NCBI RefSeq assembly: GCF_002573715.1
Contig: NZ_PDHM01000012.1
Location: forward strand, 621,368 to 685,367
Direction of reading: 5' to 3'
Source: Paenibacillus sp. EZ-K15
GTDB taxonomy: Bacteria; Bacillota; Bacilli; Paenibacillales; Paenibacillaceae
Length of the DNA: 64,000 nt
Shown here one piece after another: positions 1 to 8,791 of this stretch. A model generated the notes under the pieces. The model worked only from the letters and a program-made list of their open reading frames with translations. It was not told where the DNA came from and did not search any database. The first letter of the stretch is position 1. Each line of letters starts with the position of its first letter. The position numbers and the translations under genes are program-made.

Positions 1-10
1 TCGTTGGCTG

Positions 11-415
11 ATGTCGCCATCACCGGATCGACTGCCGGGCATCCCGATCAATGAACACATTCCAGATCACCCAGCCATTGGGATGCTCGAACGAGAAGGA
101 TATGACGTGGTTGGGGGTAAAGTAAAAATAAACTTATCGTTTGAAACGGGTCAGAGACCCATTTTGAGTCGGTTGTTTATAGATTACGTTGCATCCGATG
201 ACAGTGGCGAGCTGTACATGGTCAAGCTGGCACGGGAACGGATGCCGGTCGATTGGACGGGCGCCGGCATTCGCGATCGGTTGATGCCTTTTTTGCTGCT
301 GTATCCCGAATGTGCGGGTCTGCTCTATATTGATGTAAACGAGAAGTCGATTCATCGTTTAAGCATGGATTGGTCGGACGAAGAATGGATTGGTCAAGAT
401 GATTACAACAGTTAA
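11..415 (+). CDS. Conserved hypothetical protein upstream of argR
   Basis: I do not recognise a functional family. The 134-residue product is acidic, soluble-looking and has no signal peptide or membrane segment. It ends 17 bases before argR, so the two are probably cotranscribed. The frame stays open to the left edge of the window and no Shine-Dalgarno is visible before the ATG at 11, so the true start may lie outside the window. That this is the small gene lying between tlyA and argR in Paenibacillus is an inference from neighbourhood only. Confidence 0.6.
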   Translation: MSPSPDRLPGIPINEHIPDHPAIGMLEREGYDVVGGKVKINLSFETGQRPILSRLFIDYVASDDSGELYMVKLARERMPVDWTGAGIRDRLMPFLLLYPECAGLLYIDVNEKSIHRLSMDWSDEEWIGQDDYNS

Positions 416-432
416 TACTCAGGAGGCTCTTT

Positions 433-882
433 ATGAAGGGACAACGCCATATTAAAATCAGGGATATTATTACCCACCAGGATATTGAGACACAGGATGA
501 GCTTGTAGACGCATTGCGTGCGGAAGGTTTTCAGGTTACTCAAGCTACAATTTCACGTGATATCAAAGAACTGCTGCTCATCAAGGTGCCTACAGATGAT
601 GGGCGATATAAATACTCCATGCCGACAGATCAGCGTTACAACCCTGTACAGAAGCTCAAAAGAGCGCTTATCGATAATTTTGTTTACATTGACCGTACCG
701 GTAATCTTGTCGTCATGAAGTGCTTGCCTGGAACAGCCAATTCCGTAGCCGTGCTGCTCGATAATATGGAATGGACCCAGATCATGGGGACCATATGCGG
801 CGATGACACGATATTGCTGATTTGCCGAACAGAAGATGACGGAGAACATGTGGTTGCCCAAATCAAAAATTTCATTTCGTAA
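433..882 (+). CDS. argR: Arginine repressor ArgR/AhrC
   Basis: A 149-residue transcription factor that senses L-arginine and controls arginine biosynthesis and catabolism. The N-terminal half is the winged helix, with the family SRDIKEL recognition segment near residues 41-47. The C-terminal half is the hexamerisation and arginine-binding domain, with the GTICGDDT motif near residues 119-126. Length is normal for the family. AGGAGG (420-425) lies 7 bases before the ATG. It is followed by recN, the order seen in Bacillus (ahrC-recN). Confidence 0.96.
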   Translation: MKGQRHIKIRDIITHQDIETQDELVDALRAEGFQVTQATISRDIKELLLIKVPTDDGRYKYSMPTDQRYNPVQKLKRALIDNFVYIDRTGNLVVMKCLPGTANSVAVLLDNMEWTQIMGTICGDDTILLICRTEDDGEHVVAQIKNFIS

Positions 883-933
883 TCAATGTTGTGACTCATT
901 GGCAGTTTGTAAGCAGTAGCGGAGGTGGGAAAC

Positions 934-2673
934 ATGTTAAACACGCTATCCATTCGGAATCTGGCGGTTGTAGAATGCGTGGATGTGCATTTTTATCCGG
1001 GATTTCACGTTCTGACAGGGGAGACCGGAGCAGGTAAGTCCATCATAATCGATGCGCTTGGGTTAATTGCCGGCGGCCGCGGCTCGGCTGAACTAATTCG
1101 CTACGGCTGCGACAAAGCAGAGATTGAGGCTTTATTCGAGCTGCCGGCAGGGCATCCCGTATGGGATACGCTGAAGAAGCTGGGTGTTGAAGCGGATCCA
1201 GAAGAGCATTTGTTGATACGGAGAGAACTGACAGCTCAAGGGAAAAGCACGTCGCGTATTAACGGACAGCTGCTGAATTTAAGCATGCTGCGTGAGGTTG
1301 GAGAAAAGCTCATAAATATCCATGGTCAGCATGAACATCAAAGCTTGCTGCGTTCAGAGCAGCATATGAGCCTTCTGGACACGTACGGGGATAAGGTCAT
1401 AGGGCCTGTCAAGCGGAAATATCAAGCGTTGTACGGAGAATTCAGCAAAGTGGAGCGTGAGCTCAAGGATCTGCAGGAGACCAGCCAGAAGGCGTATCAA
1501 ATGCTCGATATGTATCGGTTTCAGCTGGAGGAGATTGCAGCAGCGGAGCTAAAATCCGGTGAGGACGAGGAATTGTCTGAAGAAAGAACCAAGCTGTCCC
1601 ACAGCGAGAAGATGATGGATTCCGTTGCCGGAGCATACGACCTATTGTACGGATCCTCGGGATTGGAATCCGTCAGCCGTGCCCTATCCAAATTGGAGGA
1701 TGTGTCAGGCTACGATGAGAAGGGTTTAAAGCCGCTTGTTGAGCAGCTGCAATCCGCTTATTATCAGCTGGAGGATGCCGTTTTCCAGCTGAGGGATTAC
1801 CGCGACAGCATTGAATTTAATCCGGAACGTCTGAACGAAATTGAGCTTCGTTTAGATATGATCTCCGGATTGCGCCGAAAATATGGGGATAATGTTGAGC
1901 AAATTCTGGAATACTACGTGAGAATTCAGCAGGAAACCGATATGCTGGAGAATAAGGACGAATTTATCCAAGCATTGGAACAGCGTCGCGACGAGTTGTT
2001 AAGCGTGCTGTTGGTTAGCGCTAAAGAGCTTAGTATTGCCCGCAAGCAGTGTGCGCAAGATTTAGCACGGCAAGTGGAGGGAGAACTGAAGGATCTGCAA
2101 ATGGAGCGCACCTCCCTTGAGGTTCGTATGGAACTGCAACTGGATCCTAACGGTTACGAATATGAAGGACATAAAGTAAGGTTGACCAGACAGGGTATGG
2201 ATACGGCTGAATTCCTCATATCCGCCAATCCGGGTGAACCTCTGCGTCCGCTTGCCAAAATTGCTTCGGGTGGAGAAATGTCCAGAATTATGCTGGCGAT
2301 GAAGAGTATATTTGCCCGTCATGATCAAATACCGGTCTTAATCTTTGATGAAGTCGACACAGGTGTCAGTGGAAGGGCTGCCCAATCGATTGCGGAGAAG
2401 CTGTTTTTGCTGGCCAAAACCTGTCAGGTGTTCTCCATTACGCATTTGCCGCAGGTTGCATGCATGGCAGATCATCAGTATTTAATCGAGAAGAAGCTGG
2501 AAGCCTCCAGAACGATGACGCAAGTAGAAAACCTGAATGAAGAGGGGCGTGTAAAAGAGCTTGCACGGATGCTTGGCGGAGTCGAGATCACCGAAAAAAC
2601 ACTTCATCATGCCCAAGAAATGCTCAATCTGGCGGCAGCGCAAAAGGCTTCCAGAAAGGCTCTGGGTCAATGA
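934..2673 (+). CDS. recN: DNA repair protein RecN
   Basis: SMC-like ATPase acting early in double-strand-break repair. The 579-residue product has Walker A (GETGAGKS, near residue 28), a long central region rich in Glu, Lys and Leu consistent with coiled coil (about 150-370), the ABC signature SGGEMSR and Walker B VLIFDEVDTG near the C terminus. The start is taken as ATG 934 because GGAGGTGG (921-928) lies 5 bases upstream. An in-frame GTG at 925 falls inside that SD and is unlikely to be used. It lies between argR and spoIVB, as in Bacillus. Confidence 0.96.
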   Translation: MLNTLSIRNLAVVECVDVHFYPGFHVLTGETGAGKSIIIDALGLIAGGRGSAELIRYGCDKAEIEALFELPAGHPVWDTLKKLGVEADPEEHLLIRRELTAQGKSTSRINGQLLNLSMLREVGEKLINIHGQHEHQSLLRSEQHMSLLDTYGDKVIGPVKRKYQALYGEFSKVERELKDLQETSQKAYQMLDMYRFQLEEIAAAELKSGEDEELSEERTKLSHSEKMMDSVAGAYDLLYGSSGLESVSRALSKLEDVSGYDEKGLKPLVEQLQSAYYQLEDAVFQLRDYRDSIEFNPERLNEIELRLDMISGLRRKYGDNVEQILEYYVRIQQETDMLENKDEFIQALEQRRDELLSVLLVSAKELSIARKQCAQDLARQVEGELKDLQMERTSLEVRMELQLDPNGYEYEGHKVRLTRQGMDTAEFLISANPGEPLRPLAKIASGGEMSRIMLAMKSIFARHDQIPVLIFDEVDTGVSGRAAQSIAEKLFLLAKTCQVFSITHLPQVACMADHQYLIEKKLEASRTMTQVENLNEEGRVKELARMLGGVEITEKTLHHAQEMLNLAAAQKASRKALGQ

Positions 2674-2773
2674 TTGACAGTTATAAATCCATAAGGGCAG
2701 GGTAACTTAAAGGTACGCAATTGGCGACCACCTTTTCGTCAAGCGAAAGAAGAAAAAGGGAGCGTGACAGCCA

Positions 2774-4108
2774 TTGAAGCCCAACCTCAGGAGAAAACTG
2801 CTCGGTTTCGTTCTTGCTTTCCTTCTTTGTTTCATTGGAACTGCTGATCCTGTCCAGTCTTTTGCTTCATTGCCTAATGAGCTGAGATTGATTTCCGGTC
2901 AGCAGTCCCGTCTTGATGTTGCCATGCCTGTTCAAGCCCTCGCTTCAGTTGATCGCCCGGATGTCCTGCAGCTCAACGGCTCCCGCGAGTCAAAACTTCA
3001 AGTATCGCTAAGGCATCCACTGCAGCTGAATCCCCAGCAAAGCGGAAATGCCGAAGTTACCCTGAAATTATTTGGTAAAATTCCTCTGAAGACAGTTCAT
3101 GTGAAGGTGATCCCCGAACTCAAGGTGATTCCTGGAGGTCAGACTATCGGCGTCAAAGTGAAATCCTCCGGTATACTGGTCGTTGGACATCATCTGGTAC
3201 GCGTTCAAAACGGTGCTAAAGTGTCCCCTGGAGAAGCAGCCGGCCTGAAGGTTGGCGATCTGCTGACCACGATGGATGGAAAGCCGCTTAATGATGTAAC
3301 AAAGGTTGCTGATATCGTCGAGAAGGCCGGTAAAGCCAATAAGCCACTGGATATCTCCTTCAAGCGGGGCGGCAAAGAAATGACAACCAAGCTGAGCCCG
3401 GCATATGATCAAGAAGATCAAAGCTGGCGCCTTGGTTTGTATATCCGTGATTCTGCAGCAGGTGTAGGCACTTTAACTTTCTACGCTCCTCACCAGAAAG
3501 TCTACGGGGCTTTGGGCCATGTCATTACCGATATGAATACTCAAACACCCATTGATGTTGGAAGCGGCCAGATTGTTCAGTCCAACGTTACATCCATTAG
3601 CCGAAGTGAGGAAGGCGAGCCGGGAGAAAAGCGGGCAACCTTCACAAAAGACGGCAAGATTTTGGGCAATGTTGAGCGCAATACCCATTTTGGCATCTTC
3701 GGTAAAATGAATAAACTTCCTGAGCATGGTTTGTATCAGGAGCCAATTCCGATAGCCTTATCTCATGAGGTCAAGGAAGGTCCGGCAGAGATTTTAACGG
3801 TCGTTGAAGGACAAGAGGTTGAACGTTTTACAGTGGATATCGTTCATGTTTCTAAACAGGATGCTCCCGCAACGAAAGGGCTTGTACTCCGTATTACCGA
3901 TCCAAGACTGCTTAAGAAGACAGGCGGGATTGTACAAGGCATGAGCGGCAGTCCAATCGTTCAAGACGGCAAGCTGATTGGAGCGGTTACCCACGTTTTT
4001 GTAAATGATCCTAAATCGGGGTATGGATGCTTTATTGAATGGATGCTTCAGGACTCCGGCGTACTACAATCTACAGATTCAACTCCTCAAAATCTTAAGG
4101 CAGGTTAA
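2774..4108 (+). CDS. spoIVB: SpoIVB peptidase (sigma-K checkpoint protease)
   Basis: Forespore-made serine peptidase of family S55 that is secreted into the intermembrane space and triggers pro-sigma-K processing in the mother cell. The 444 residues start with a basic then hydrophobic segment (about 8-30). A PDZ domain follows near 105-190, then the S55 domain with the His segment GALGHVI and the Ser motif GMSGSP near residues 389-394. The start is TTG; AAAGGGAG (2756-2763) lies about 10 bases upstream. The last codons double as the 5' arm of the terminator at 4090-4124. spo0A follows, the classical order. Confidence 0.95.
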   Translation: MKPNLRRKLLGFVLAFLLCFIGTADPVQSFASLPNELRLISGQQSRLDVAMPVQALASVDRPDVLQLNGSRESKLQVSLRHPLQLNPQQSGNAEVTLKLFGKIPLKTVHVKVIPELKVIPGGQTIGVKVKSSGILVVGHHLVRVQNGAKVSPGEAAGLKVGDLLTTMDGKPLNDVTKVADIVEKAGKANKPLDISFKRGGKEMTTKLSPAYDQEDQSWRLGLYIRDSAAGVGTLTFYAPHQKVYGALGHVITDMNTQTPIDVGSGQIVQSNVTSISRSEEGEPGEKRATFTKDGKILGNVERNTHFGIFGKMNKLPEHGLYQEPIPIALSHEVKEGPAEILTVVEGQEVERFTVDIVHVSKQDAPATKGLVLRITDPRLLKKTGGIVQGMSGSPIVQDGKLIGAVTHVFVNDPKSGYGCFIEWMLQDSGVLQSTDSTPQNLKAG

Positions 4109-4124
4109 TGCCTTGAGATTTTTT
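4090..4124 (+). terminator. Intrinsic terminator overlapping the spoIVB stop
   Basis: AAATCTTAAGGCA (4090-4102) pairs with TGCCTTGAGATTT across a 6-base loop, with one G-T wobble, followed by a run of T. The 5' arm is inside the spoIVB coding sequence and the stop codon is in the loop. Confidence 0.85.
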
Positions 4125-4208
4125 GTCGTAAAATAACGAAATAGAGATTAATTTGAAACAAAATATTTAATTATAAATCAACTTCAAAAAAAAATAAAGA
4201 AAAATAAT

Positions 4209-4245
4209 TTTCGACAGAAGGAATTTAAATCACTATGTCGAAAAC
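4209..4245 (+). promoter_or_regulatory. Two inverted Spo0A boxes upstream of spo0A
   Basis: TTTTCGACA (4209-4217) is the reverse complement of the 0A-box core TGTCGAAAA, and a direct copy TGTCGAAAA is at 4237-4245. Centre-to-centre spacing is about 28 bases. Spo0A boxes upstream of spo0A are established in Bacillus, where they autoregulate the sporulation promoter. The surrounding 4125-4305 stretch is very AT-rich and I could not assign a sigma-H promoter with confidence. Confidence 0.7.
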
Positions 4246-4305
4246 TTTATACACAAGAAAAATATTCTAAAATAACAACTGATCTGATAAAGGAGGAGCA
4301 CGAAT

Positions 4306-5109
4306 TTGCAAAAGATCGAAGTATTATTGGCAGACGACAACCGTGAGTTTACAAACCTGCTTGGTGAATACATTTCGGATCAACAAGATATGGTGGTATC
4401 CGGAATCGCTTATAATGGCGAAGAAGTACTGAGCATGATTGAGGAAACGGGAAAAGTACCGGATGTGCTGATCCTTGACATTATTATGCCTCATTTGGAC
4501 GGCCTTGGCGTACTTGAACGATTACGCGATATGAATTTGTCTCCGCAGCCGAAAGTCATTATGCTTACGGCATTTGGTCAGGAAAATATTACGCAGCGAG
4601 CTGTACAATTAGGTGCTTCCTATTATATTTTGAAACCGTTTGATATGGAGGTGCTCGCCAGCCGCATTCGTCAACTCGTTGGCTCGTCCAGCAGCATTTC
4701 GTCAGGCGCATCATTTACAAGTATGAAATCCAATGTGGTTCCTATGGGCAAAGGCAAAAATCTGGACGCGAATATCACTTCGATTATCCATGAAATTGGT
4801 GTTCCTGCTCATATCAAGGGCTACCAATATTTGCGTGAAGCCATTACCATGGTATACAACAATATCGAAATTCTTGGGGCGATCACCAAGACTTTGTATC
4901 CAGCGATCGCAGAGAAATTCAAAACAACGCCTTCTCGTGTGGAACGTGCAATCCGTCATGCCATCGAAGTAGCTTGGACTCGCGGAAACATCGATTCCAT
5001 TAGCCATCTGTTCGGCTACACCATCAACATCAGCAAATCCAAGCCAACCAACAGCGAGTTTATCGCGATGGTCGCTGATAAGCTGAGAATTGAGCATAAG
5101 GTGTCTTGA
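4306..5109 (+). CDS. spo0A: Sporulation master regulator Spo0A
   Basis: Response regulator that is the end point of the phosphorelay and controls entry into sporulation. The 267 residues hold a receiver domain (1-120) with acidic pair D10/D11, phosphoacceptor D58 in LILDIIMP, the conserved Thr in VIMLTA and Lys in YYILKPFD. The sporulation-specific DNA-binding domain (about 150-267) includes [17 protein letters not shown]. The start is TTG, preceded by AAAGGAGGAG with good spacing. Two 0A boxes lie upstream, which suggests autoregulation. It is monocistronic, closed by terminators on the 3' side. Confidence 0.98.
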   Translation: MQKIEVLLADDNREFTNLLGEYISDQQDMVVSGIAYNGEEVLSMIEETGKVPDVLILDIIMPHLDGLGVLERLRDMNLSPQPKVIMLTAFGQENITQRAVQLGASYYILKPFDMEVLASRIRQLVGSSSSISSGASFTSMKSNVVPMGKGKNLDANITSIIHEIGVPAHIKGYQYLREAITMVYNNIEILGAITKTLYPAIAEKFKTTPSRVERAIRHAIEVAWTRGNIDSISHLFGYTINISKSKPTNSEFIAMVADKLRIEHKVS

Positions 5110-5183
5110 AAGGGTAAGGACTGAGGAAGGGATTTAGGGTAATGAAAGTGGTTGCCCTAAATGTCTACCTGCGCGGAACATTG

Positions 5184-5234
5184 AAATCACTCCTTTATTG
5201 GTTGCGATGTCGTAATCTGTGAAGGAGTGATTTT
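5184..5234 (+). terminator. Long-loop hairpin after spo0A
   Basis: AAATCACTCCTT (5184-5195) pairs perfectly with AAGGAGTGATTT (5222-5233) across a 26-base loop; the T run is short. Probably part of spo0A termination. Confidence 0.5.
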
Positions 5235-5258
5235 ATTGGTCATGGACTTTCAACAACA

Positions 5259-5294
5259 AAAACAAACCAGCCGTTAATCCGGCTGGTTTGTTTT
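5259..5294. terminator. Bidirectional terminator between spo0A and the regulator gene
   Basis: AAAACAAACCAGCC (5259-5272) pairs perfectly with GGCTGGTTTGTTTT (5281-5294) across an 8-base loop. T runs on both strands suit the convergent genes on either side. Confidence 0.85.
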
Positions 5295-5351
5295 CATTTC
5301 GGTAACTTTACCCGGTAAACATCCTTCGATGTTACGTACCTTCGATTGCCC

Positions 5352-6254
5352 TCACAGATAATACATTTTGAACTGGATATCCTGCTCGTGGTTTCCGAAC
5401 TTCTTCCCGAATAAGGTGGCGCCTCCAACGTGTCTTGCATCTTCCTTCACTTCAATTCGGAAGGTCCAGCGATCACAGGTTGCATCCAAATCGTCTACGG
5501 AGACAGCAGAGAGCGGGTCTCCATCGATATACGTACCGTGGCTCGTAATTCGTATCGTCTTTAGCAGTCCGTATTGGTTGATGTTGTGCGGCCACCATGC
5601 AGGCGTATATTTCCCCCGCGTATCTGCAAAATCCCCCGGGCTTGTCCACGTGCCAAGTTCGATCCCGTTTAAGGAGAAGGTAATGTCGGAAGGCCAGACA
5701 TCATTGGAAAAAGGAAATTCTGAGGAAATCTCTAAACTGATTTCGAACTGCTGCAGCTTTTCATCCTTTTGAAGGAAGTTAGCGATGTTGTATTGGATAA
5801 AGCCCTCGGTAAACCACAGGATTTCTGCATCCACACGCTTGGGATCCATGAAGTATTTGGGTTCGTCTACCCGCCCGATAAATTCCTTCTCGGTCGCAAG
5901 GCCGCAGGTAGGCTTCAGGTCATAGTCCGTGTAATGTCCGATCGGCACGGAAGCCTCATATGAAGCAAAGGAATGAAAGATTTTTTTTGGGAAGTTGATT
6001 TCGATATGATCCACCTTCAGGATGGAAATTTTCTGTTGGCCCGATTTTCCCGGCACTTTTTCTGTGCGGATAATGCCTGCATCTTCGAGTTTTTTAATAT
6101 GTTTTGTCACAATCGGACTGCTGATTTGAAGTTCATGGGCCAAATCTTTGATATTCATTTTGTTTTTGGAGAGCAGCTGAATAATCTTGATTCGAACTTC
6201 GCTGGCCAAAGCCTCGTAAACCACAAGCGATGACTTGTCTATTTCCAATTGCAT
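5352..6254 (-). CDS. ArsR-type winged-helix transcriptional regulator
   Basis: The N-terminal 80 residues form an ArsR/HTH_20-type winged helix (EALASEVRIKIIQLLSK, then HELQISSPIVTKHIKKLED as the recognition helix). The C-terminal 200 residues are an all-beta-looking domain that I do not recognise beyond its occurrence with such regulators. It contains several Trp residues and could bind a sugar. An upstream ATG at 6284 is in frame but lacks an SD; ATG 6254 has AGAAGTGG before it and starts closer to the domain. It is divergent from the sugar transporter genes, so local control of them is a reasonable inference. Confidence 0.8.
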   Translation of the reverse strand: MQLEIDKSSLVVYEALASEVRIKIIQLLSKNKMNIKDLAHELQISSPIVTKHIKKLEDAGIIRTEKVPGKSGQQKISILKVDHIEINFPKKIFHSFASYEASVPIGHYTDYDLKPTCGLATEKEFIGRVDEPKYFMDPKRVDAEILWFTEGFIQYNIANFLQKDEKLQQFEISLEISSEFPFSNDVWPSDITFSLNGIELGTWTSPGDFADTRGKYTPAWWPHNINQYGLLKTIRITSHGTYIDGDPLSAVSVDDLDATCDRWTFRIEVKEDARHVGGATLFGKKFGNHEQDIQFKMYYL

Positions 6255-6377
6255 ATGACCACTTCTTTCAACAAGTTTTTTCATTCAAAATTCATTAACT
6301 AATATGCATCATAACACATGCTTTATTAACCTGCATATAAATCTCACCATTTAATACAACAAAATTTCAATATTATG

Positions 6378-6395
6378 ATTAACATATATGTTAAT
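6378..6395. promoter_or_regulatory. Perfect 18-bp palindrome, candidate operator
   Basis: ATTAACATATATGTTAAT is a perfect palindrome between the divergent regulator and the transporter operon. The half-site ATTAAC/GTTAAT recurs at 6294-6299, 6325-6330, 6473-6478 and 6506-6511. It is a plausible binding site for the ArsR-type regulator; the assignment is inference. Confidence 0.5.
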
Positions 6396-6434
6396 TAAAC
6401 AAAACATTATCGATTAAGATTTATATTTATGTTA

Positions 6435-6464
6435 TTGACACCGTTTTCAAAACGAGTGTATACT
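6435..6464 (+). promoter_or_regulatory. Sigma-A promoter of the sugar transporter operon
   Basis: TTGACA (6435-6440) and TATACT (6459-6464) are separated by 18 bases, and the binding-protein gene starts 76 bases after the -10. The spacer holds the palindrome CGTTTTCAAAACG (6442-6454). Confidence 0.75.
6436..6449. promoter_or_regulatory. Candidate cre box (CcpA site)
   Basis: TGACACCGTTTTCA matches the classical consensus TGWNANCGNTNWCA at every position and overlaps the -35 and spacer, which would give catabolite repression. A weaker cre-like match lies on the opposite strand at 6473-6487, near the expected transcription start. Confidence 0.65.
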
Positions 6465-6540
6465 GAACCAAAGTTAATCGTTTTCATCATCCAGGCCGGT
6501 GAATGATTAACCAAATGATTAGTAATAGGAGGAGAGTTTG

Positions 6541-7779
6541 TTGAAGAAAAAAATGGGGGTTTCACTGATACTTGTATTGTTAGCGGTAGCGGTACTAGGA
6601 GGATGTGGCAACGGGGATAAGAACACCATTACCTTTTGGACGCCTTTGACGGGTGATGACGGGGCTTACATGGATCAACTTGTGAAGGATTACAACGCCA
6701 CCAATCCCGAGTACAAAGTGAAACATGTGATTACCTCGGATATGTATACAAAAATATCAACTGTTCTTAATTCAGGCAAAGGCGTTCCTGATTTATCCAT
6801 TATTCATGCTGACCGCGTTCCAAGCTTCGTGAAGCAAGGTGTGTTGGAGCCGATGACGGCAGTCATGCAAGCACAACCAGAATTGAAAGCGGATAACTAT
6901 TTGCCGCAGGCCTGGGCAACCGGAAACGTAGAGGGCACCCAATATACAGTACCGCTTGATATTCACAGCAATGCGATGTATTACAACAAAAACTTGCTCA
7001 AAAAATACAATGTCGAAAGCTTCCTGGATGATGATGTCGTGACCATTGATGAAATTTTGTCACTGCAAGGCAAGTTGGATGAAGGCGATTACGTGATCAA
7101 TGATGCTCTCTTGGGCTGGGTTGTGTTAGCGCAGATCCAAAACCTGGGCGGTGACATTCAACAAGACGGCAAGCCTGCCGTGAACACAGAAGCCATGAAG
7201 CGAGCGTTTACAGAGATTAAGAAAATATCGGATGCGGGCTTGATGACCCCATTTGGTGAGGACGGTTATCTGATGTTCCAAGCTGGAAACGTTTTATTTT
7301 CCACGGACGGCACCTGGAGCTCGACGGCACACGCAACAGTGGACGGATTGGACTTTGGCGTAACGAACATTTATTCGACGAGTGCAGATAAGTATACAAA
7401 CCGGGCCTCTTCTCACTTATTCTCCATGCTGAAGAACGATAAGAGAACGGACGAAAAAGAGCAAGCCATCGGTCAGTTCCTGGAATTCATCCGCCAAAAC
7501 TCGATTGAGTGGGCAAAAGCGGGACAGATCGTAGCGAGTAAACAAGTCATTGAGAGCCCCGAGTACAGTAACTATATTCAGTCATTCTTTACCTCCAACG
7601 AAAAAGAAATTGAATCCTTGTACATTTACACTTACGAGTATTATCCATACGTAGCGGAGGCTGTAGATACATATGCAGCGGATATCGTACGGGGGAATGT
7701 TGACATCGACGAAACCCTGGCGACGATGCAGAAATTTGTAGAGGATAAAATCGCGGAAGGAAGCAGTGCCGCAAAGTAA
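6541..7779 (+). CDS. Sugar ABC transporter substrate-binding lipoprotein
   Basis: Extracellular binding protein of the family 1 (MalE/UgpB-like) sugar transporters. A type II signal peptide ends in the lipobox LGGC, so the mature protein is lipid-anchored at about residue 22. The following ITFWTPLTG segment is typical of the family. TTG 6541 is preferred because AGGAGGAG (6527-6534) is 6 bases upstream; a TTG one codon earlier is also possible. It is first in an operon with two permeases and a GH43 enzyme, which points to arabinose-containing oligosaccharides. No ATP-binding subunit is encoded here, so a shared MsmX-type ATPase encoded elsewhere is likely. Confidence 0.9.
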   Translation: MKKKMGVSLILVLLAVAVLGGCGNGDKNTITFWTPLTGDDGAYMDQLVKDYNATNPEYKVKHVITSDMYTKISTVLNSGKGVPDLSIIHADRVPSFVKQGVLEPMTAVMQAQPELKADNYLPQAWATGNVEGTQYTVPLDIHSNAMYYNKNLLKKYNVESFLDDDVVTIDEILSLQGKLDEGDYVINDALLGWVVLAQIQNLGGDIQQDGKPAVNTEAMKRAFTEIKKISDAGLMTPFGEDGYLMFQAGNVLFSTDGTWSSTAHATVDGLDFGVTNIYSTSADKYTNRASSHLFSMLKNDKRTDEKEQAIGQFLEFIRQNSIEWAKAGQIVASKQVIESPEYSNYIQSFFTSNEKEIESLYIYTYEYYPYVAEAVDTYAADIVRGNVDIDETLATMQKFVEDKIAEGSSAAK

Positions 7780-7800
7780 ATGACAGCAGAGCAGATTGAA

Positions 7801-7841
7801 AAAAAGAAAAATGTCCTTGCTTTCATGACACTTTTCTTTTC
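7801..7841 (+). other. Intercistronic stem-loop after the binding-protein gene
   Basis: AAAAAGAAAAATGTC (7801-7815) pairs with GACACTTTTCTTTTC (7827-7841) with two mismatches and an 11-base loop. Such hairpins between binding-protein and permease genes commonly stabilise the upstream mRNA or attenuate read-through. Confidence 0.55.
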
Positions 7842-7861
7842 CAAAGGAGAAATGAAAGGGT

Positions 7862-8737
7862 ATGAATAAGAAGTCGTTGACGCCTTATTTCTTTGTAGGT
7901 CCCCATCTGATACTTTTTATCGTATTTATTCTATTGCCGACCCTATACGGGATCTATGCTTCCTTTACGCAGTGGAATCTGATCAATGACCCTGTGTGGG
8001 TTGGGTTGGCCAACTATAAAACGATTCTGTTTGACTCGGAGTCCACCTTCTACGCCCAATTTATGAACGGATTAAAAAACACGCTGATCTTTGTTGTTCT
8101 AAGTGTACCTATATTAATCATCATTCCGTTAATGATTGCCGTATCGCTGGAACACAAAAAAGTGAAGATGAAAAATGTCATCCAGTCCATTCTCTATATT
8201 CCCGGACTCATTTCGATCTCCGCAGCGGCACTGATCTGGTCTTTAATCTTCAATAAGCAGCTTGGGATCACGAATAATATCTTCGGCTCTGAAACAGTCT
8301 GGGCAGCCAACCAGCCCTATGCCTGGCTGATCATTATTGTCATTACGGTGTGGGGCGGAGTCGGTGGGAACATGATTATCTACCGGGCTTCTATCAGCGG
8401 GGTATCCAAGGATTTGTATGAATCGGCCGAGATGGATGGAGCGGGGCCTGTCCGCAGATTTTCAAGCATTACGCTGCCTTCCATTCGTTTTCCGCTGATC
8501 TATACCTTTGTTATGACGACAGCCGGAGCCTTTAACGTATTCGGTCAGCCATTAATGATGACGGACGGAGGACCTAGACAGAGCACAACCGTGTTGATGA
8601 TGTACATCCGGCAGTTGGCCTTCGGTCACGGGGAATCGATTGCCGGCATGGCTTCCGCGATGGCAGTTTTGCTCGGACTGGTCATTCTCGTCATTTCAGC
8701 CCTTCAGTATTATGTGATGAACCGAAACGCGTCCTAG
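7862..8737 (+). CDS. Sugar ABC transporter permease (MalF/UgpA type)
   Basis: A 291-residue inner-membrane permease with about six hydrophobic segments; the first (about 10-32) follows a short basic N terminus. The EAA-loop that contacts the ATPase is seen as ESAEMDGAGPVRRFSSITLP, about 100 residues before the C terminus. It is second in the operon, between the binding protein and the MalG-type partner. Typical length for the family. Confidence 0.9.
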   Translation: MNKKSLTPYFFVGPHLILFIVFILLPTLYGIYASFTQWNLINDPVWVGLANYKTILFDSESTFYAQFMNGLKNTLIFVVLSVPILIIIPLMIAVSLEHKKVKMKNVIQSILYIPGLISISAAALIWSLIFNKQLGITNNIFGSETVWAANQPYAWLIIIVITVWGGVGGNMIIYRASISGVSKDLYESAEMDGAGPVRRFSSITLPSIRFPLIYTFVMTTAGAFNVFGQPLMMTDGGPRQSTTVLMMYIRQLAFGHGESIAGMASAMAVLLGLVILVISALQYYVMNRNAS

Positions 8738-8791
8738 CGGCATGTTCAGCTTGCAAACGACGGAAACGATAAAAGGTAGGTGTACTGTGCA

